Shown: piece by piece, positions 1 to 8,370 of the stretch
How the letters are laid out: every line of letters begins with the position of its first letter
How positions within the stretch are numbered: the first letter of the stretch is position 1
Assembly: GCF_002085925.2 (NCBI RefSeq)
Contig: NZ_CP053562.1
Span: 2,741,501 to 2,805,500, forward strand
Reading direction: 5' to 3'
DNA from: Thioclava electrotropha
GTDB taxonomy: Bacteria > Pseudomonadota > Alphaproteobacteria > Rhodobacterales > Rhodobacteraceae
DNA length: 64,000 nt
Program-made: the position numbers and the translations under genes
The notes under the pieces: generated by a model
Told to the model about the DNA's origin: nothing
Seen by the model: the letters and a program-made list of their open reading frames with translations, nothing else
Database searches by the model: none

Positions 1-1069
1 TCTCGTAACTTGCCGTATTCGGGCAGAGCACCGAGAAACGACCCGCCGAACACATCATCCCGAGCGAGAAATTGTCGCGCTCCGTCGAGGTTTTCGAGTA
101 GCTCAGCTGCGCTTCGAGATCGAGCCACGGGTTGCCCACGCCTTCATTGGCATAGGTAAGGCTGAGCGTGTCGTCGATCGCATGCAGATCCGAGGTACCG
201 AAAGCCGAGGCCAGCGACCCACCGGTCTGCGCGACGGCCGCATCCTTCAGGTCGCTATCGGTGCGCGAGGCCGAAAAGGTCAGGCGCTGATCGCGGTTCT
301 CGCCGAAATAGTAGTTGGATTTCAGCAGCGCCGACCAGCGATCGCCAGCCGTTGCCGGGATCGTCTCGCCCGCGCCGTCTTCCATGTCGTCGGACGCGCC
401 CTGCGAGTAGCTGAACAGCATATCCGCATCCTCGCCCAGCTTCTGGGCATAGGTCGCCGTGCCGATCTTGCCGTCGCCATTGCTGTCATACGCGCCCTTG
501 AGCCGCACCGCGCCGGTCTGCCCCTCGGGGATGAAATCGGTCGCGTCCTTGGTGGTGAAATTCACCACGCCGCCGATCGCGCCCGAGCCATACATGGTCG
601 ACGAGGCCGGACCGCGCAGCACTTCGACGCGCTTGTAAAGCTCCGGATCGCCGAAGAAGGAGCCGGTGCGATACTGCTCGAAGAATTTCACCGCGCCGTC
701 GACGGTGATGATGATGCGGTTCTGGCTGCCGGTCTGCTCGGCATTGCCGATGCCGCGGATATTGAAGGCCTGCCCCAGCATCCGCGCCGAGGCGCCCGCC
801 GCCTGCACGCCCGGCACGTCGGCAAACAGATCGCCCATCGTGCGGGGCTGTTCCTCGTCGAGGTCCTGCTGGTCGATCACCGTCACCGCCTGCGGCGTGT
901 CGATCGCCACTTTCGGCGTGCCCCAGCCATAGATCAGGCGGCCCAGCATCGTGTAGCCGTCATCGGACCCGCTCTCCTGCGCGAGTGCCGGACCTGCGGC
1001 GGCGATCAGCGCGAGGCTGGTAACTGTCGTGAAAAGCCGCATCCGCGCGGCGCGAGGCGTCGTAGCCAT
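1..1069 (-). CDS. TonB-dependent heme receptor (partial, runs off left edge)
   Basis: Outer-membrane receptor that takes up heme or a heme-protein ligand with TonB energy. I translated the minus strand from an ATG at 1069 and the frame stays open to base 1, so the C-terminal part of the beta-barrel is missing. About 356 residues are visible: a signal peptide ending near ALAQ (residue 31), then a plug domain (TPQAVTVIDQQDL, DVPGVQ, EVLRGPASSTMYGSGAIGG) and the first barrel strands. A GGGGA-type ribosome site sits 7 nt before the ATG; M10 is a weaker alternative start. It is divergent from hmuS, and the adjacent hmuSTUV genes make heme the likely substrate. The substrate is an inference from context. 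Confidence 0.88.
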   Translation of the reverse strand, partial: MATTPRAARMRLFTTVTSLALIAAAGPALAQESGSDDGYTMLGRLIYGWGTPKVAIDTPQAVTVIDQQDLDEEQPRTMGDLFADVPGVQAAGASARMLGQAFNIRGIGNAEQTGSQNRIIITVDGAVKFFEQYRTGSFFGDPELYKRVEVLRGPASSTMYGSGAIGGVVNFTTKDATDFIPEGQTGAVRLKGAYDSNGDGKIGTATYAQKLGEDADMLFSYSQGASDDMEDGAGETIPATAGDRWSALLKSNYYFGENRDQRLTFSASRTDSDLKDAAVAQTGGSLASAFGTSDLHAIDDTLSLTYANEGVGNPWLDLEAQLSYSKTSTERDNFSLGMMCSAGRFSVLCPNTASYE

Positions 1070-1147
1070 GAGTGTCCCCTTTGTGGTCTGCATGGGGCTG
1101 GCGTGACGCTGGCAGCGCAGAAACTGTCTTGATCTCGATGATGTGAC

Positions 1148-1197
1148 CAGCTAGAGAATCCGACAAAACTAGTCAAGTATATTCCTGAGATATATTT
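1148..1197. promoter_or_regulatory. Divergent promoter region with AT-rich imperfect palindrome (candidate iron operator)
   Basis: On the minus strand, TTGACT (1171-1176) and TAGCTG (1148-1153) are 17 bp apart and could be the receptor promoter. Overlapping it, 1175-1197 is an imperfect AT-rich palindrome with the core TATAT-N7-ATATA (1178-1194), unlike the surrounding GC-rich DNA. Heme loci are commonly iron-regulated through Fur, Irr or RirA sites. Which regulator would act here is unknown. Confidence 0.35.
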
Positions 1198-1276
1198 GAT
1201 CCCATCCGCGCCCAGCTCGAGGCCCCGCCCTCTCGCCAGATTCGCGCCCTTTGCGAAAACGACGAGAGGACTCCCC

Positions 1277-2320
1277 ATGCCCGCAGACGGCACCCTGCCC
1301 CAACAGCTTTCCCCCGAAGGTATCCGCGCACTCCGCGCCGAGCGCCCCGAGATGCGCGCGCGCGATTTTGCCACTCAGCATGGCATCGCGGAGGCCGAAC
1401 TGGTCGCCGCCCAGATCGGCACCACCGCCACCGCGATCGAAGCCCATCCCGATGCGATCATGCCGCGCCTGACCGCGCTTGGCGACGTGATGGCGCTGAC
1501 CCGCAACGAGAGCTGCGTGATCGAGCGGCGCGGCACGTACGAAGAGTATCACTCGGGCGCGCATGCTCAGATGGTGCTCGGCAAGGAGATCGACCTGCGT
1601 CTCTTCGCGCAGCATTGGGCCCATGCCTTCGCGCTGGAGGATGGCGACAAACGCTCGATCCAGGTGTTCGACCGCGCGGGCGATGCGATCCACAAGGTGC
1701 ATCTGAAACCCGAGAGCGACGTGGCGGCCTTCCACGCGCTCGTCGCGGAGCTGCGCCTGCCCGAACAGTCGGATCAGCTCGACCTTGCGCCGCGTGCGCG
1801 CATCGAGGCCGCGAAATCGCTGCCCGAGAAGGCCGAGACCCTGCGCGCGGAATGGGACAAGCTGACCGACACGCATCAGTTCCTGCGGCTGGTCTCGAAG
1901 CTGAAGATGAACCGGCTCGGGGCCTATCGCATCGCGGGCACGCCCTATGCCACAGAGATGGCCCCCGATGCGGTCGAGGCGCTGCTGACCCGTTGCGCCG
2001 CCGATCAAACTCCGCTGATGATCTTCGTCGGCAATGCGGGCTGCATCGAGATCCATGGCGGCACGATCGAGACGGTGAAGCCGATGGGCCCGTGGATCAA
2101 CGTGCTCGACCCACGCTTCAACCTGCATCTGCGCGGCGACCACATCGCCGAGGTCTGGCTGGTCGACAAGCCGACGAAGAACGGCCCCGCGCTCAGCCTC
2201 GAGGCCTTCGACAGGCACGGCGCGCTGATCATGCAGATCTTCGCCTCGCGCAAGGATGGCGGGGTCGAGGTGTTCAACGCGACGATCCGCGCGCTGCCGC
2301 GTCTGGAGGGTCAGGCATGA
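1277..2320 (+). CDS. hmuS: Hemin-degrading factor HmuS
   Basis: Cytoplasmic heme-handling protein of the HmuS/ChuS/HemS family, which binds imported heme and in some members degrades it. It has 347 residues, the usual family length, with two related halves. The conserved heme-ligand region DTHQF is present with the histidine at about residue 200, corresponding to the DVHQF histidine of ChuS/HemS. The ATG at 1277 is chosen because GAGAGGA lies just upstream; the frame extends to a TTG at 1196 but that would give an unusual tail. First gene of hmuSTUV; its stop overlaps the start of hmuT (ATGA). Confidence 0.93.
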   Translation: MPADGTLPQQLSPEGIRALRAERPEMRARDFATQHGIAEAELVAAQIGTTATAIEAHPDAIMPRLTALGDVMALTRNESCVIERRGTYEEYHSGAHAQMVLGKEIDLRLFAQHWAHAFALEDGDKRSIQVFDRAGDAIHKVHLKPESDVAAFHALVAELRLPEQSDQLDLAPRARIEAAKSLPEKAETLRAEWDKLTDTHQFLRLVSKLKMNRLGAYRIAGTPYATEMAPDAVEALLTRCAADQTPLMIFVGNAGCIEIHGGTIETVKPMGPWINVLDPRFNLHLRGDHIAEVWLVDKPTKNGPALSLEAFDRHGALIMQIFASRKDGGVEVFNATIRALPRLEGQA

Positions 2321-3156
2321 AGCGTTTTGCCCTGATCGCAGCCATTCTCACCGCCGGCCCCGCACTGGCCGAGCCCGCCCGCGTGATCTCGCTCGGCGGG
2401 GCCGTGACCGAGATCGTCGTGGCCCTTGGCGCGGAGGACCGGCTCGTCGCGCGCGACACCACCTCGCAATATCCCGAGCGCATCACCGAGCTGCCCGATG
2501 TGGGCTATGTCCGCGCGCTCTCGGCGGAAGGTGTGCTGGCGCTCGACCCCGACCTGATCCTCGCCGAAGCCACGGCGGGTCCGCCCGAGGCGGTCGAGAC
2601 GCTGAAGGCGGCGGGCGTCGATTTCGTCGCGCTGCCGGGCGATCCGAGCGTGCAAGGCGTGCGCGAGAAGATCGCGGTGGTCGGCACCGCGCTTGATCGC
2701 GAAGAGGCAGCCGAACGGCTCACCGCCAGTTTCGACGCCGAGATGGACGCGGTGCGCAAATCGGCGGGCGCTGTCGCAACGCCCAAGCGGGTGCTTTTCG
2801 TGCTGTCTCTGCAGAACGGCCGCGTCATGGCAGGGGACGACGGCTCCTCGGCAGAGGCAATCATCGAGCTTGCGGGCGGGGTGAATGCCGCGACTGGGTT
2901 CGCGGGATACAAGCCCGTAACCGACGAGGCGATCCTTGCCGCCGATCCGGATGTGATCCTGACGATGGATCGCGAGGGCGAGATGGCGGTGACAAAGCGC
3001 GACATCCTCGCCCACCCCGCGCTGGGGCAGACCCGCGCAGCCAGAGGCGGCGCGCTGGTCGCGATGGACGGGATGCTTCTTCTGGGCTTCGGGCCGCGCA
3101 CGCCGCAGGCCGCGCAAGCTCTGCATGCGGCGCTTTATCCCGAGGCCGAGGACTGA
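2317..3156 (+). CDS. hmuT: Periplasmic heme-binding protein HmuT
   Basis: Substrate-binding component of the heme ABC importer. It has 279 residues with an 18-residue signal peptide (MKRFALIAAILTAGPALA) followed by a cluster A-2 (BtuF/FhuD-type) binding fold: VISLGGAVTEIVVALG at the start and DPDVILTM in the second lobe. Tyr52 in TTSQYPERI is at the position of the conserved heme-ligating tyrosine of ShuT/HmuT proteins (assignment by family knowledge). Translationally coupled to hmuS by a 4-nt overlap and followed 4 nt later by hmuU. Confidence 0.92.
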   Translation: MKRFALIAAILTAGPALAEPARVISLGGAVTEIVVALGAEDRLVARDTTSQYPERITELPDVGYVRALSAEGVLALDPDLILAEATAGPPEAVETLKAAGVDFVALPGDPSVQGVREKIAVVGTALDREEAAERLTASFDAEMDAVRKSAGAVATPKRVLFVLSLQNGRVMAGDDGSSAEAIIELAGGVNAATGFAGYKPVTDEAILAADPDVILTMDREGEMAVTKRDILAHPALGQTRAARGGALVAMDGMLLLGFGPRTPQAAQALHAALYPEAED

Positions 3157-3160
3157 GGCG

Positions 3161-4222
3161 ATGGCGATGACCTCCCTCGCCCTGCCCGACGCCATGCGCC
3201 GCCCGTGCCCGCCGCTGCGGCTCGGGCTCATCGCGCTGCTGGTGATCGCGGCGGCCCTGTCGCTCGGGACCGGGGCGGCGGGGGTCTCGCTGCCGCAGGT
3301 GCTGGGCCAATGGCTGACCGGCGAAGAAATCTCGACCCGCGACCGCGTCGTGCTGCTCGACATCAGGCTGCCGCGGCTGGCCATGGGGCTGATGGTCGGG
3401 GCGGCGCTCGCGGTCGCGGGCGCGGTGATGCAGGGGTTGTTTCGCAACCCGCTCGCCGATCCGGGCATCATCGGCGTCGGCGCGGGCGCGGGCCTCGGCG
3501 CCGTCGCGATGATCGTGCTGAGCGGTTTCCTCCCCGCTACTATCGCCGCCTTTTTCGGCACATGGCTGGTGCCGGTCGCGGCCTTCGGCGGGGCGTGGAC
3601 GGCCACGCTGCTGCTCTACCGGGTTGCCAGCCGGGGCGGTCAGGTCTCCATCGCGACGCTGCTTCTGGCCGGGATCGCGCTGGCCGCGCTGGCGGGGGCG
3701 CTGACCGGCATCCTGACCTATCTCGCCGATGACGCGCAGCTGCGCGACCTGACATTCTGGGGCATGGGGTCGCTGGCAGGCGCGAGCGACATGAAGCTGC
3801 TGGTCGGCGGGCTGCTGATCGGGCCTGCGCTGCTCCTGACCCCGCGGCTTGCGCGCGGGCTGAACGCGCTGGCACTCGGCGAGGCGACGGCGGCGCATAT
3901 GGGTCACGATATCGAGCGGCTCAAGCATCGCGCGGTGATCGGCGTCGCGGCGTTGGCGGGGGCCGCGGTCGCGATGGCGGGCGGGATCGGCTTCGTGGGC
4001 ATCGTGGTGCCGCATCTGCTGCGGTTTGCGGGCGGGCCGGATCACAAGACGCTGCTGGTGGATGCGGCCCTCCTCGGCGCGGCGCTTCTCGTGCTCGCTG
4101 ATCTGATCGCGCGGCTGGTGGTCGCGCCCGCGGAACTGCCCATCGGGATCGTCACCGCCATTCTGGGCGCGCCGGTCTTCTTGTGGATCCTGATCCGCCG
4201 TCAGGGATTGGGAGGGGTCTGA
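3161..4222 (+). CDS. hmuU: Heme ABC transporter permease HmuU
   Basis: Inner-membrane permease of the FecCD/BtuC family (353 residues, about ten hydrophobic segments). It carries family landmarks such as RLPRLAMGLMVGAALAVAGAVMQGLFRNPLADPGIIGV and, near the C-terminus, GGIGFVGIVVPHLLR and PAELPIGIVTAILGAPVFLWIL. ATG 3161 sits 4 nt after the hmuT stop with a short GAGG site; ATG 3167 is an alternative. Works with HmuT and HmuV to bring heme into the cytoplasm. Confidence 0.93.
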   Translation: MAMTSLALPDAMRRPCPPLRLGLIALLVIAAALSLGTGAAGVSLPQVLGQWLTGEEISTRDRVVLLDIRLPRLAMGLMVGAALAVAGAVMQGLFRNPLADPGIIGVGAGAGLGAVAMIVLSGFLPATIAAFFGTWLVPVAAFGGAWTATLLLYRVASRGGQVSIATLLLAGIALAALAGALTGILTYLADDAQLRDLTFWGMGSLAGASDMKLLVGGLLIGPALLLTPRLARGLNALALGEATAAHMGHDIERLKHRAVIGVAALAGAAVAMAGGIGFVGIVVPHLLRFAGGPDHKTLLVDAALLGAALLVLADLIARLVVAPAELPIGIVTAILGAPVFLWILIRRQGLGGV

Positions 4223-4224
4223 AC

Positions 4225-5004
4225 ATGCTGGAGATTTCCGACCTGCATGTCGCGCGGGGCCGTAGCGACGTGTTGCACGGCCTCTCGCTGACCGCCCAAC
4301 CGGGCGCGGTGACGGTGATCCTCGGCCCGAACGGCTCGGGCAAATCCACGCTGGTGCAAGCGGCCTCCGGGGCGCTGCCCTATCGCGGACGGATCACCCT
4401 GCAAGGCCACGAGATCGCGCAGACGCCCGCCTGGCGGCTGGCCGCGCTGCGCGCCGTGCTGGAGCAATCGAACAGCGTCGCCTTTCCCTTCACCGTGGCC
4501 GAAGTGGTGGGGATGGGGCTGCATGCCGGGATCGAGGCGGATCACCCCGAAATCGTGTCCGCCGCTTTAGCCGAGGTCGGGCTGAGCGATCTGGCCCATC
4601 GCCCGATCCAGTCGCTGTCGGGCGGCCAGCAGGCCCGCGCCCATCTGGCGCGGGTGCGGGCGCAGGTCTGGCAGCCGGTCAGCCATGCCGGGCCGCGCTG
4701 GCTTCTGGTCGACGAGCCGGTCGCGAGCCTCGATATCGCGCATCAGCTCGAGGTGATGGCGATCCTGCGGCGCTTCGCCGATGCGGGCGGCGGCGTGGTC
4801 GCGGTGATGCATGACCTCAACCTCTCGGCGCAGCTGGCCGACGAGATGGTGCTGATGCGCGAAGGCCGGATCGAGGCGCATGGGCCGCCCGAGGCGGTGA
4901 TGCGCGGGCCGGTCCTCAGTCGCACCTATGGATGCGAGTTGCAGGTGGGCGCGGCGGCCTCGGACGGTCTTTGGGTTCTGCCGCAATTCGCGCGACCGGC
5001 CTGA
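4225..5004 (+). CDS. hmuV: Heme ABC transporter ATPase HmuV
   Basis: Cytoplasmic ATPase that drives HmuU (259 residues). Walker A is GPNGSGKST (34-42), the signature LSGGQQAR begins near 131, and Walker B WLLVDEP is near 159, followed by a D-loop (ASLD) and the switch histidine in VMHDLN. The ATG at 4225 has a GGGAGGGG site and starts 2 nt after the hmuU stop. Last gene of the operon. Confidence 0.94.
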   Translation: MLEISDLHVARGRSDVLHGLSLTAQPGAVTVILGPNGSGKSTLVQAASGALPYRGRITLQGHEIAQTPAWRLAALRAVLEQSNSVAFPFTVAEVVGMGLHAGIEADHPEIVSAALAEVGLSDLAHRPIQSLSGGQQARAHLARVRAQVWQPVSHAGPRWLLVDEPVASLDIAHQLEVMAILRRFADAGGGVVAVMHDLNLSAQLADEMVLMREGRIEAHGPPEAVMRGPVLSRTYGCELQVGAAASDGLWVLPQFARPA

Positions 5005-5125
5005 GCCTGCGCACCGTCCTTTCACAGGTTTCGCACAGAAGTCTGAGTGTTCGCATCGCTCTAAGCGCGCTATGCTCGCGGCAGTGCCGCACTTCTCGCG
5101 GCGCCGGAACAGGCAGGACCGTCGC

Positions 5126-5461
5126 ATGACCCAATCCTTGAACCGCCTCGTCGAGCGGCAAATCCAGAAGGCCCTCGCGGAGGGGCAGTTGAGCGGGCTT
5201 TCCGGCGAGGGCAAACCGCTTCCGGATCGCTCGGGCGAGGCCTTCACCGATATGGCGACAGCCGTGGCGTCGCGCATCATGGCCGAAGCCGGCGCGCTGC
5301 CCGAGGAGTTCAAGCTCAAGAAGCTGCTGGAGGCCGCCAAAGAGAGCTACCGGGAGGCCGAGGGCGAGGATGCCAAGCGCGTCGCGATGGCGCTGATCGC
5401 CGATCTGGAGCAGCGCTACAACATCGCGGTGGAAGCGCGGCGGCGCTTCATGGCCCCTTAG
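5126..5461 (+). CDS. DUF1992 (DnaJ-homologue subfamily C member 28-like) protein
   Basis: Small protein of 111 residues matching the DUF1992 family by its start (LNRLVERQIQKALAEGQLSGLSGEGKPLPD) and by the helical segment LPEEFKLKKLLEA. The family occurs widely in proteobacteria and in eukaryotic DNAJC28 next to a J domain, but here there is no J domain and the biochemical role is unknown. ATG 5126 is preceded by AGGCAGGA. It stands alone, 121 bp after hmuV. Confidence 0.8.
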   Translation: MTQSLNRLVERQIQKALAEGQLSGLSGEGKPLPDRSGEAFTDMATAVASRIMAEAGALPEEFKLKKLLEAAKESYREAEGEDAKRVAMALIADLEQRYNIAVEARRRFMAP

Positions 5462-5570
5462 ACTGTCGCGGACGTTCGAGGGTTGATCCAGTTGACCCAG
5501 AACAAGGAAATCCGCGCGGAAAACGGCGACGGTGACGCGCTTCCTGACGTCACGCTCCAAGGCCGCCCCA

Positions 5571-6404
5571 ATGTCTGTTGCTCGCGAACACCCGACCCCG
5601 GCATCCACGGCGCGCGCATTGCTCGCCTTTCTCGCGCTAACCTTCGCGATCACCTGGGGCGTGATCGGCAGCTACATCTTCTGGCCTGACGCCATGGCCG
5701 CGCGGTTCGGCCAGATCAGCGGCGCGCATCCGCTCTTCTTTCTGGCCACCTGGGCCCCGGCCATCGCGGCTTTCACGGTGGTCGTGGCCACCGCCGGGCT
5801 AGGCGGATTGCGCAGGTTCCTGTCGCGGCTTCTGATCTGGCGCTGTCCCGCGCCGTGGTGGGGTTTCATCCTGCTCGTGATCCCGCTCGTTTACATGATC
5901 GGCTCAACGATCAAGGGCGGCCCCCTCCTCGCACCGAAACCGCCCGAGGGCGTAGGCGCGATGGTCAGCCTGATGTTCATGATGCTGCTTCTCGGCCCGA
6001 TCGAGGAGTTCGGCTGGCGCGGCGTCGCGCAACCGCTGTTGCAGCGCCATGTCGCCCCGTTCTGGGCGGGCGTGCTGATCGGCGCGATCTGGGGCGTCTG
6101 GCACCTGCCCGCCTTCTACCTCGCCGGGGTGGTCTTCGCGCAATGGAGCTTCCTGCCCTTCTTCATCGGCAATATCACCCTCGCGGTTCTGGTCACGCCG
6201 ATCTTCAACGCGGCGCGGGGCAGCCTTCTGTTGCCGATGCTGTTCCACTGGCAGCTCATCAACCCGTTCTGGCCGGATGCGCAGCCTTGGGACACGTGGA
6301 TTCTGGTGGGCGTCGCCGCGATCGTCGTCTGGTGGAAGCGCGACATGATGTTCACGCGCGAAGGCGCCGTGACCGAAGTGATCCCCGGAGAGGCGCGGCC
6401 ATGA
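5571..6404 (+). CDS. CPBP family intramembrane metalloprotease
   Basis: Polytopic membrane protein of 277 residues. It has the CPBP (CAAX protease/bacteriocin-processing, Abi) motifs in order: EEFGWRG for motif 1 (the EExxxR glutamates and arginine), GAIWGVWHLP for motif 2 with the metal-binding histidine, and a third motif around FNAARGSLLLPMLFH. Substrates of bacterial CPBP proteins are mostly unknown. ATG 5571 has no strong ribosome site; a GTG at 5532 in the same frame is an alternative. The gene is monocistronic and convergent with the minus-strand gene at 6422. Confidence 0.87.
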   Translation: MSVAREHPTPASTARALLAFLALTFAITWGVIGSYIFWPDAMAARFGQISGAHPLFFLATWAPAIAAFTVVVATAGLGGLRRFLSRLLIWRCPAPWWGFILLVIPLVYMIGSTIKGGPLLAPKPPEGVGAMVSLMFMMLLLGPIEEFGWRGVAQPLLQRHVAPFWAGVLIGAIWGVWHLPAFYLAGVVFAQWSFLPFFIGNITLAVLVTPIFNAARGSLLLPMLFHWQLINPFWPDAQPWDTWILVGVAAIVVWWKRDMMFTREGAVTEVIPGEARP

Positions 6405-6421
6405 GGCACGGGTAGGCGCAG

Positions 6422-7249
6422 TCACTTGAGAAAGCGGATGTCGGTGACATCGGCGATGTAGAACGGGAAATAGGCCTCACTCTCGAAGTCGTTCCCCGCC
6501 TCCACATGAGTCGGCAGCCGAAAGCCCTCGAGGTCGCGAAACTCCGAGAGATAGCCGCCGAAGGGCTGAAGCCGGTGGCGCTTTTGCGGGTTCGCATTGC
6601 TCCAGCGCTGGAAGCGGACCTGCTCGGGGCGGCCATCCTCGGCGACGGTGAGGTCGACCGCCTGCTCCAACCCGTCATGGCGCATCGTCATTCGGGCGAT
6701 GTTCGCGGAGACCGGCTCCCACGTCACATTCGGGCCGGGCAGCACTGCGGCGGGCGCCCAGAACACCGCCTCGGCCACGTAGCGCCCGAAGGCGGAGCGT
6801 TTGTGATCCGCGCTGCCGCCGAACCGGGCCACGGGAGCGAGCCCCGCGATCCAGAACCGGGTCCATTTCGCGCTGTCGGAACCGCTGAGACGCATCCCAC
6901 TGGCCCCGCCCGACATCGCCCAGACGAAGCCATGCGGCGCGGCGAGGACCTGCGTGGCGCGCATCGGCATGTAGCCGGGGGCGGATTTGTCCCCCATGCC
7001 GAACCGCCCCTGCATCTCCAACCGGGCGACGGTGTAGAGCGGTGTCCCCTCCGCGATGGCGAAGGTGAAAAACCGGCGCGCGGGCTCGGGGAGGTCGGCC
7101 ACCATATCGGCGGAGAAGCGCGGCGGATCGGTGGGTTGAAACGCCCTCAGGCGCGCCATCTCGACCCGGTCTGCCCGCAGGTCGAGACGCCGCCTCGCAA
7201 AAAGGCCGAAAAGCCCGATGGCGACGATGGCCAGAACCCAAAGAGCCAT
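6422..7249 (-). CDS. DUF6544/DUF6920-like conserved protein
   Basis: Protein of 275 residues with one N-terminal membrane helix (MALWVLAIVAIGLFGLFARRR), then a soluble domain beginning LPEPARRFFTFAIAEGTPL. Features resembling the DUF6544 (formerly DUF6920) family are the internal GRFG, the W-rich centre and the end HRLQPFGGYLSEFRDLEGFRLPTHVEAG. No catalytic motif is recognised and the function is unknown. It stands alone on the minus strand between the CPBP gene and the taurine-linked reductase. Confidence 0.6.
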   Translation of the reverse strand: MALWVLAIVAIGLFGLFARRRLDLRADRVEMARLRAFQPTDPPRFSADMVADLPEPARRFFTFAIAEGTPLYTVARLEMQGRFGMGDKSAPGYMPMRATQVLAAPHGFVWAMSGGASGMRLSGSDSAKWTRFWIAGLAPVARFGGSADHKRSAFGRYVAEAVFWAPAAVLPGPNVTWEPVSANIARMTMRHDGLEQAVDLTVAEDGRPEQVRFQRWSNANPQKRHRLQPFGGYLSEFRDLEGFRLPTHVEAGNDFESEAYFPFYIADVTDIRFLK

Positions 7250-7601
7250 GCGAGTTTGCTACCTTTCCATTTCCGATCCGCGAGACGCCAATCGCGATGC
7301 GTCCTGAACTTGAGGATAGCACAAAGACTTAACGCGCTTCGATCCGCTCTGGTCGCCGCGCATCCCGAGAGCTGATTGGTGGGGCGCGAGGGACAGGGAC
7401 GCAGTCACGCGCCCGTGAAATTGCAGTTCCGGCCCCCTGCCCCTATCGTGCCGCGACAATCGCCGAGTAGGCGCGCAGGACTGGCCCCATGGGAAATCCC
7501 CGACTGGCCCTGTCGCATCGGCAGACCACGAAGACAGACTGGCCGCGACCGCCGCGCCGAGATGCGCGGCCCGACAGGCAGCAAGACAGGAAGGCCCCTT
7601 C
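7250..7601. other. 352-bp intergenic region carrying TauR-type boxes
   Basis: Divergent spacer between the DUF6544-like gene and the reductase gene. No coding sequence is convincing here. The informative part is 7481-7545, where CTGGCC motifs recur (listed separately). AGGAAGG just before 7602 is the ribosome site of the reductase. Confidence 0.6.
7481..7510 (+). promoter_or_regulatory. CTGGCCC direct repeat (candidate TauR operator)
   Basis: CTGGCCCCAT at 7481-7490 and CTGGCCC at 7504-7510 are in the same orientation, 23 bp apart start to start. A third partial copy, CTGGCCG, lies at 7539. The pair has the same sequence and spacing as the pair at 10811/10834 upstream of tpa. Direct repeats of this kind are typical of MocR/GntR-aminotransferase regulators. 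Function is inferred. Confidence 0.5.
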
Positions 7602-8354
7602 ATGACCAAGACCGCCCTCATCACCGGAGCCACCGCAGGGTTCGGCGACGCCATCGCCCGCCGTTTCGCCCATGAGGGCTGGAAGGTCATCGTGACCGGG
7701 CGCCGTCAGGGACGGCTCGACGCGCTGGTCGACGCGCTCGGCGGACCGGAGGTCGCGCATCCTCTGTGCTTCGACATCCGCGACGAGACCGCAACGCGTG
7801 CAGCGCTCGACAGCCTGCCCGAAGGCTTCGCGCAGATCGACGCACTGATCAACAATGCGGGCCTCGCGCGCGGCACCGCGCCTGCGCAGGATTGCGATCT
7901 GGATGACTGGCGCGCGATGATCGACACCAACATCACCGGGCTCGCGGTGATGACGCGGCTCACGCTGGATCGGCTGATCGCGCGCCGCGGGCTGATCGTG
8001 AACCTCGCCTCGATCGCGGCGAACTGGCCCTATCCGGGCGGCAATGTCTATGGCGGGACGAAAGCCTTCGTGCAGCAGTTCTCGCTCGGGCTGCGCTCGG
8101 ACCTGTCGGGCACCGGCGTGCGCGTGACCTCGATCGAGCCGGGCCTCTCGGAGAGCGAATTCACGCTGGTGCGCACCGGTGGCGACAAGGCGGCCTATGA
8201 CAAGCTCTATGCCGGGGCCAATCCGCTGCAGCCCGAGGATATCGCCGAGAGCATCTACTGGGTGGCTGCGCTTCCGCCGCATGTGAATATCAACTCGATC
8301 GAGATCATGCCGGTGAGCCAGAGCTGGGCGCCGTTCCAGATCCACCGCGACTGA
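7602..8354 (+). CDS. Short-chain dehydrogenase, YdfG/IsfD-like (candidate sulfoacetaldehyde reductase)
   Basis: NADP-type short-chain dehydrogenase of 250 residues. It has the TGATAGFG cofactor loop (8-15), NNAG, catalytic Ser137, Tyr150 and Lys154 (YGGTK), and the C-terminal NINSIEIMPVSQSWAPF typical of YdfG 3-hydroxyacid dehydrogenases. IsfD, the NADPH sulfoacetaldehyde reductase of taurine-to-isethionate pathways, belongs to the same branch. The end has Phe245 and Arg249, four residues apart, which may match the Phe/Arg pair reported for IsfD substrate binding (from memory). The upstream CTGGCCC pair matches the tpa promoter, and a TauE-type exporter is convergent 17 bp away. IsfD function is an inference; YdfG (malonic semialdehyde or allo-threonine) is the alternative. 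Confidence 0.85.
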   Translation: MTKTALITGATAGFGDAIARRFAHEGWKVIVTGRRQGRLDALVDALGGPEVAHPLCFDIRDETATRAALDSLPEGFAQIDALINNAGLARGTAPAQDCDLDDWRAMIDTNITGLAVMTRLTLDRLIARRGLIVNLASIAANWPYPGGNVYGGTKAFVQQFSLGLRSDLSGTGVRVTSIEPGLSESEFTLVRTGGDKAAYDKLYAGANPLQPEDIAESIYWVAALPPHVNINSIEIMPVSQSWAPFQIHRD

Positions 8355-8370
8355 AGTTACGCGGGGCCGA

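Noticed and set aside
182..1132. 316-residue plus-strand open frame at the left edge
   Set aside because: The minus-strand translation gives a TonB receptor with signal peptide and plug domain over the same bases.
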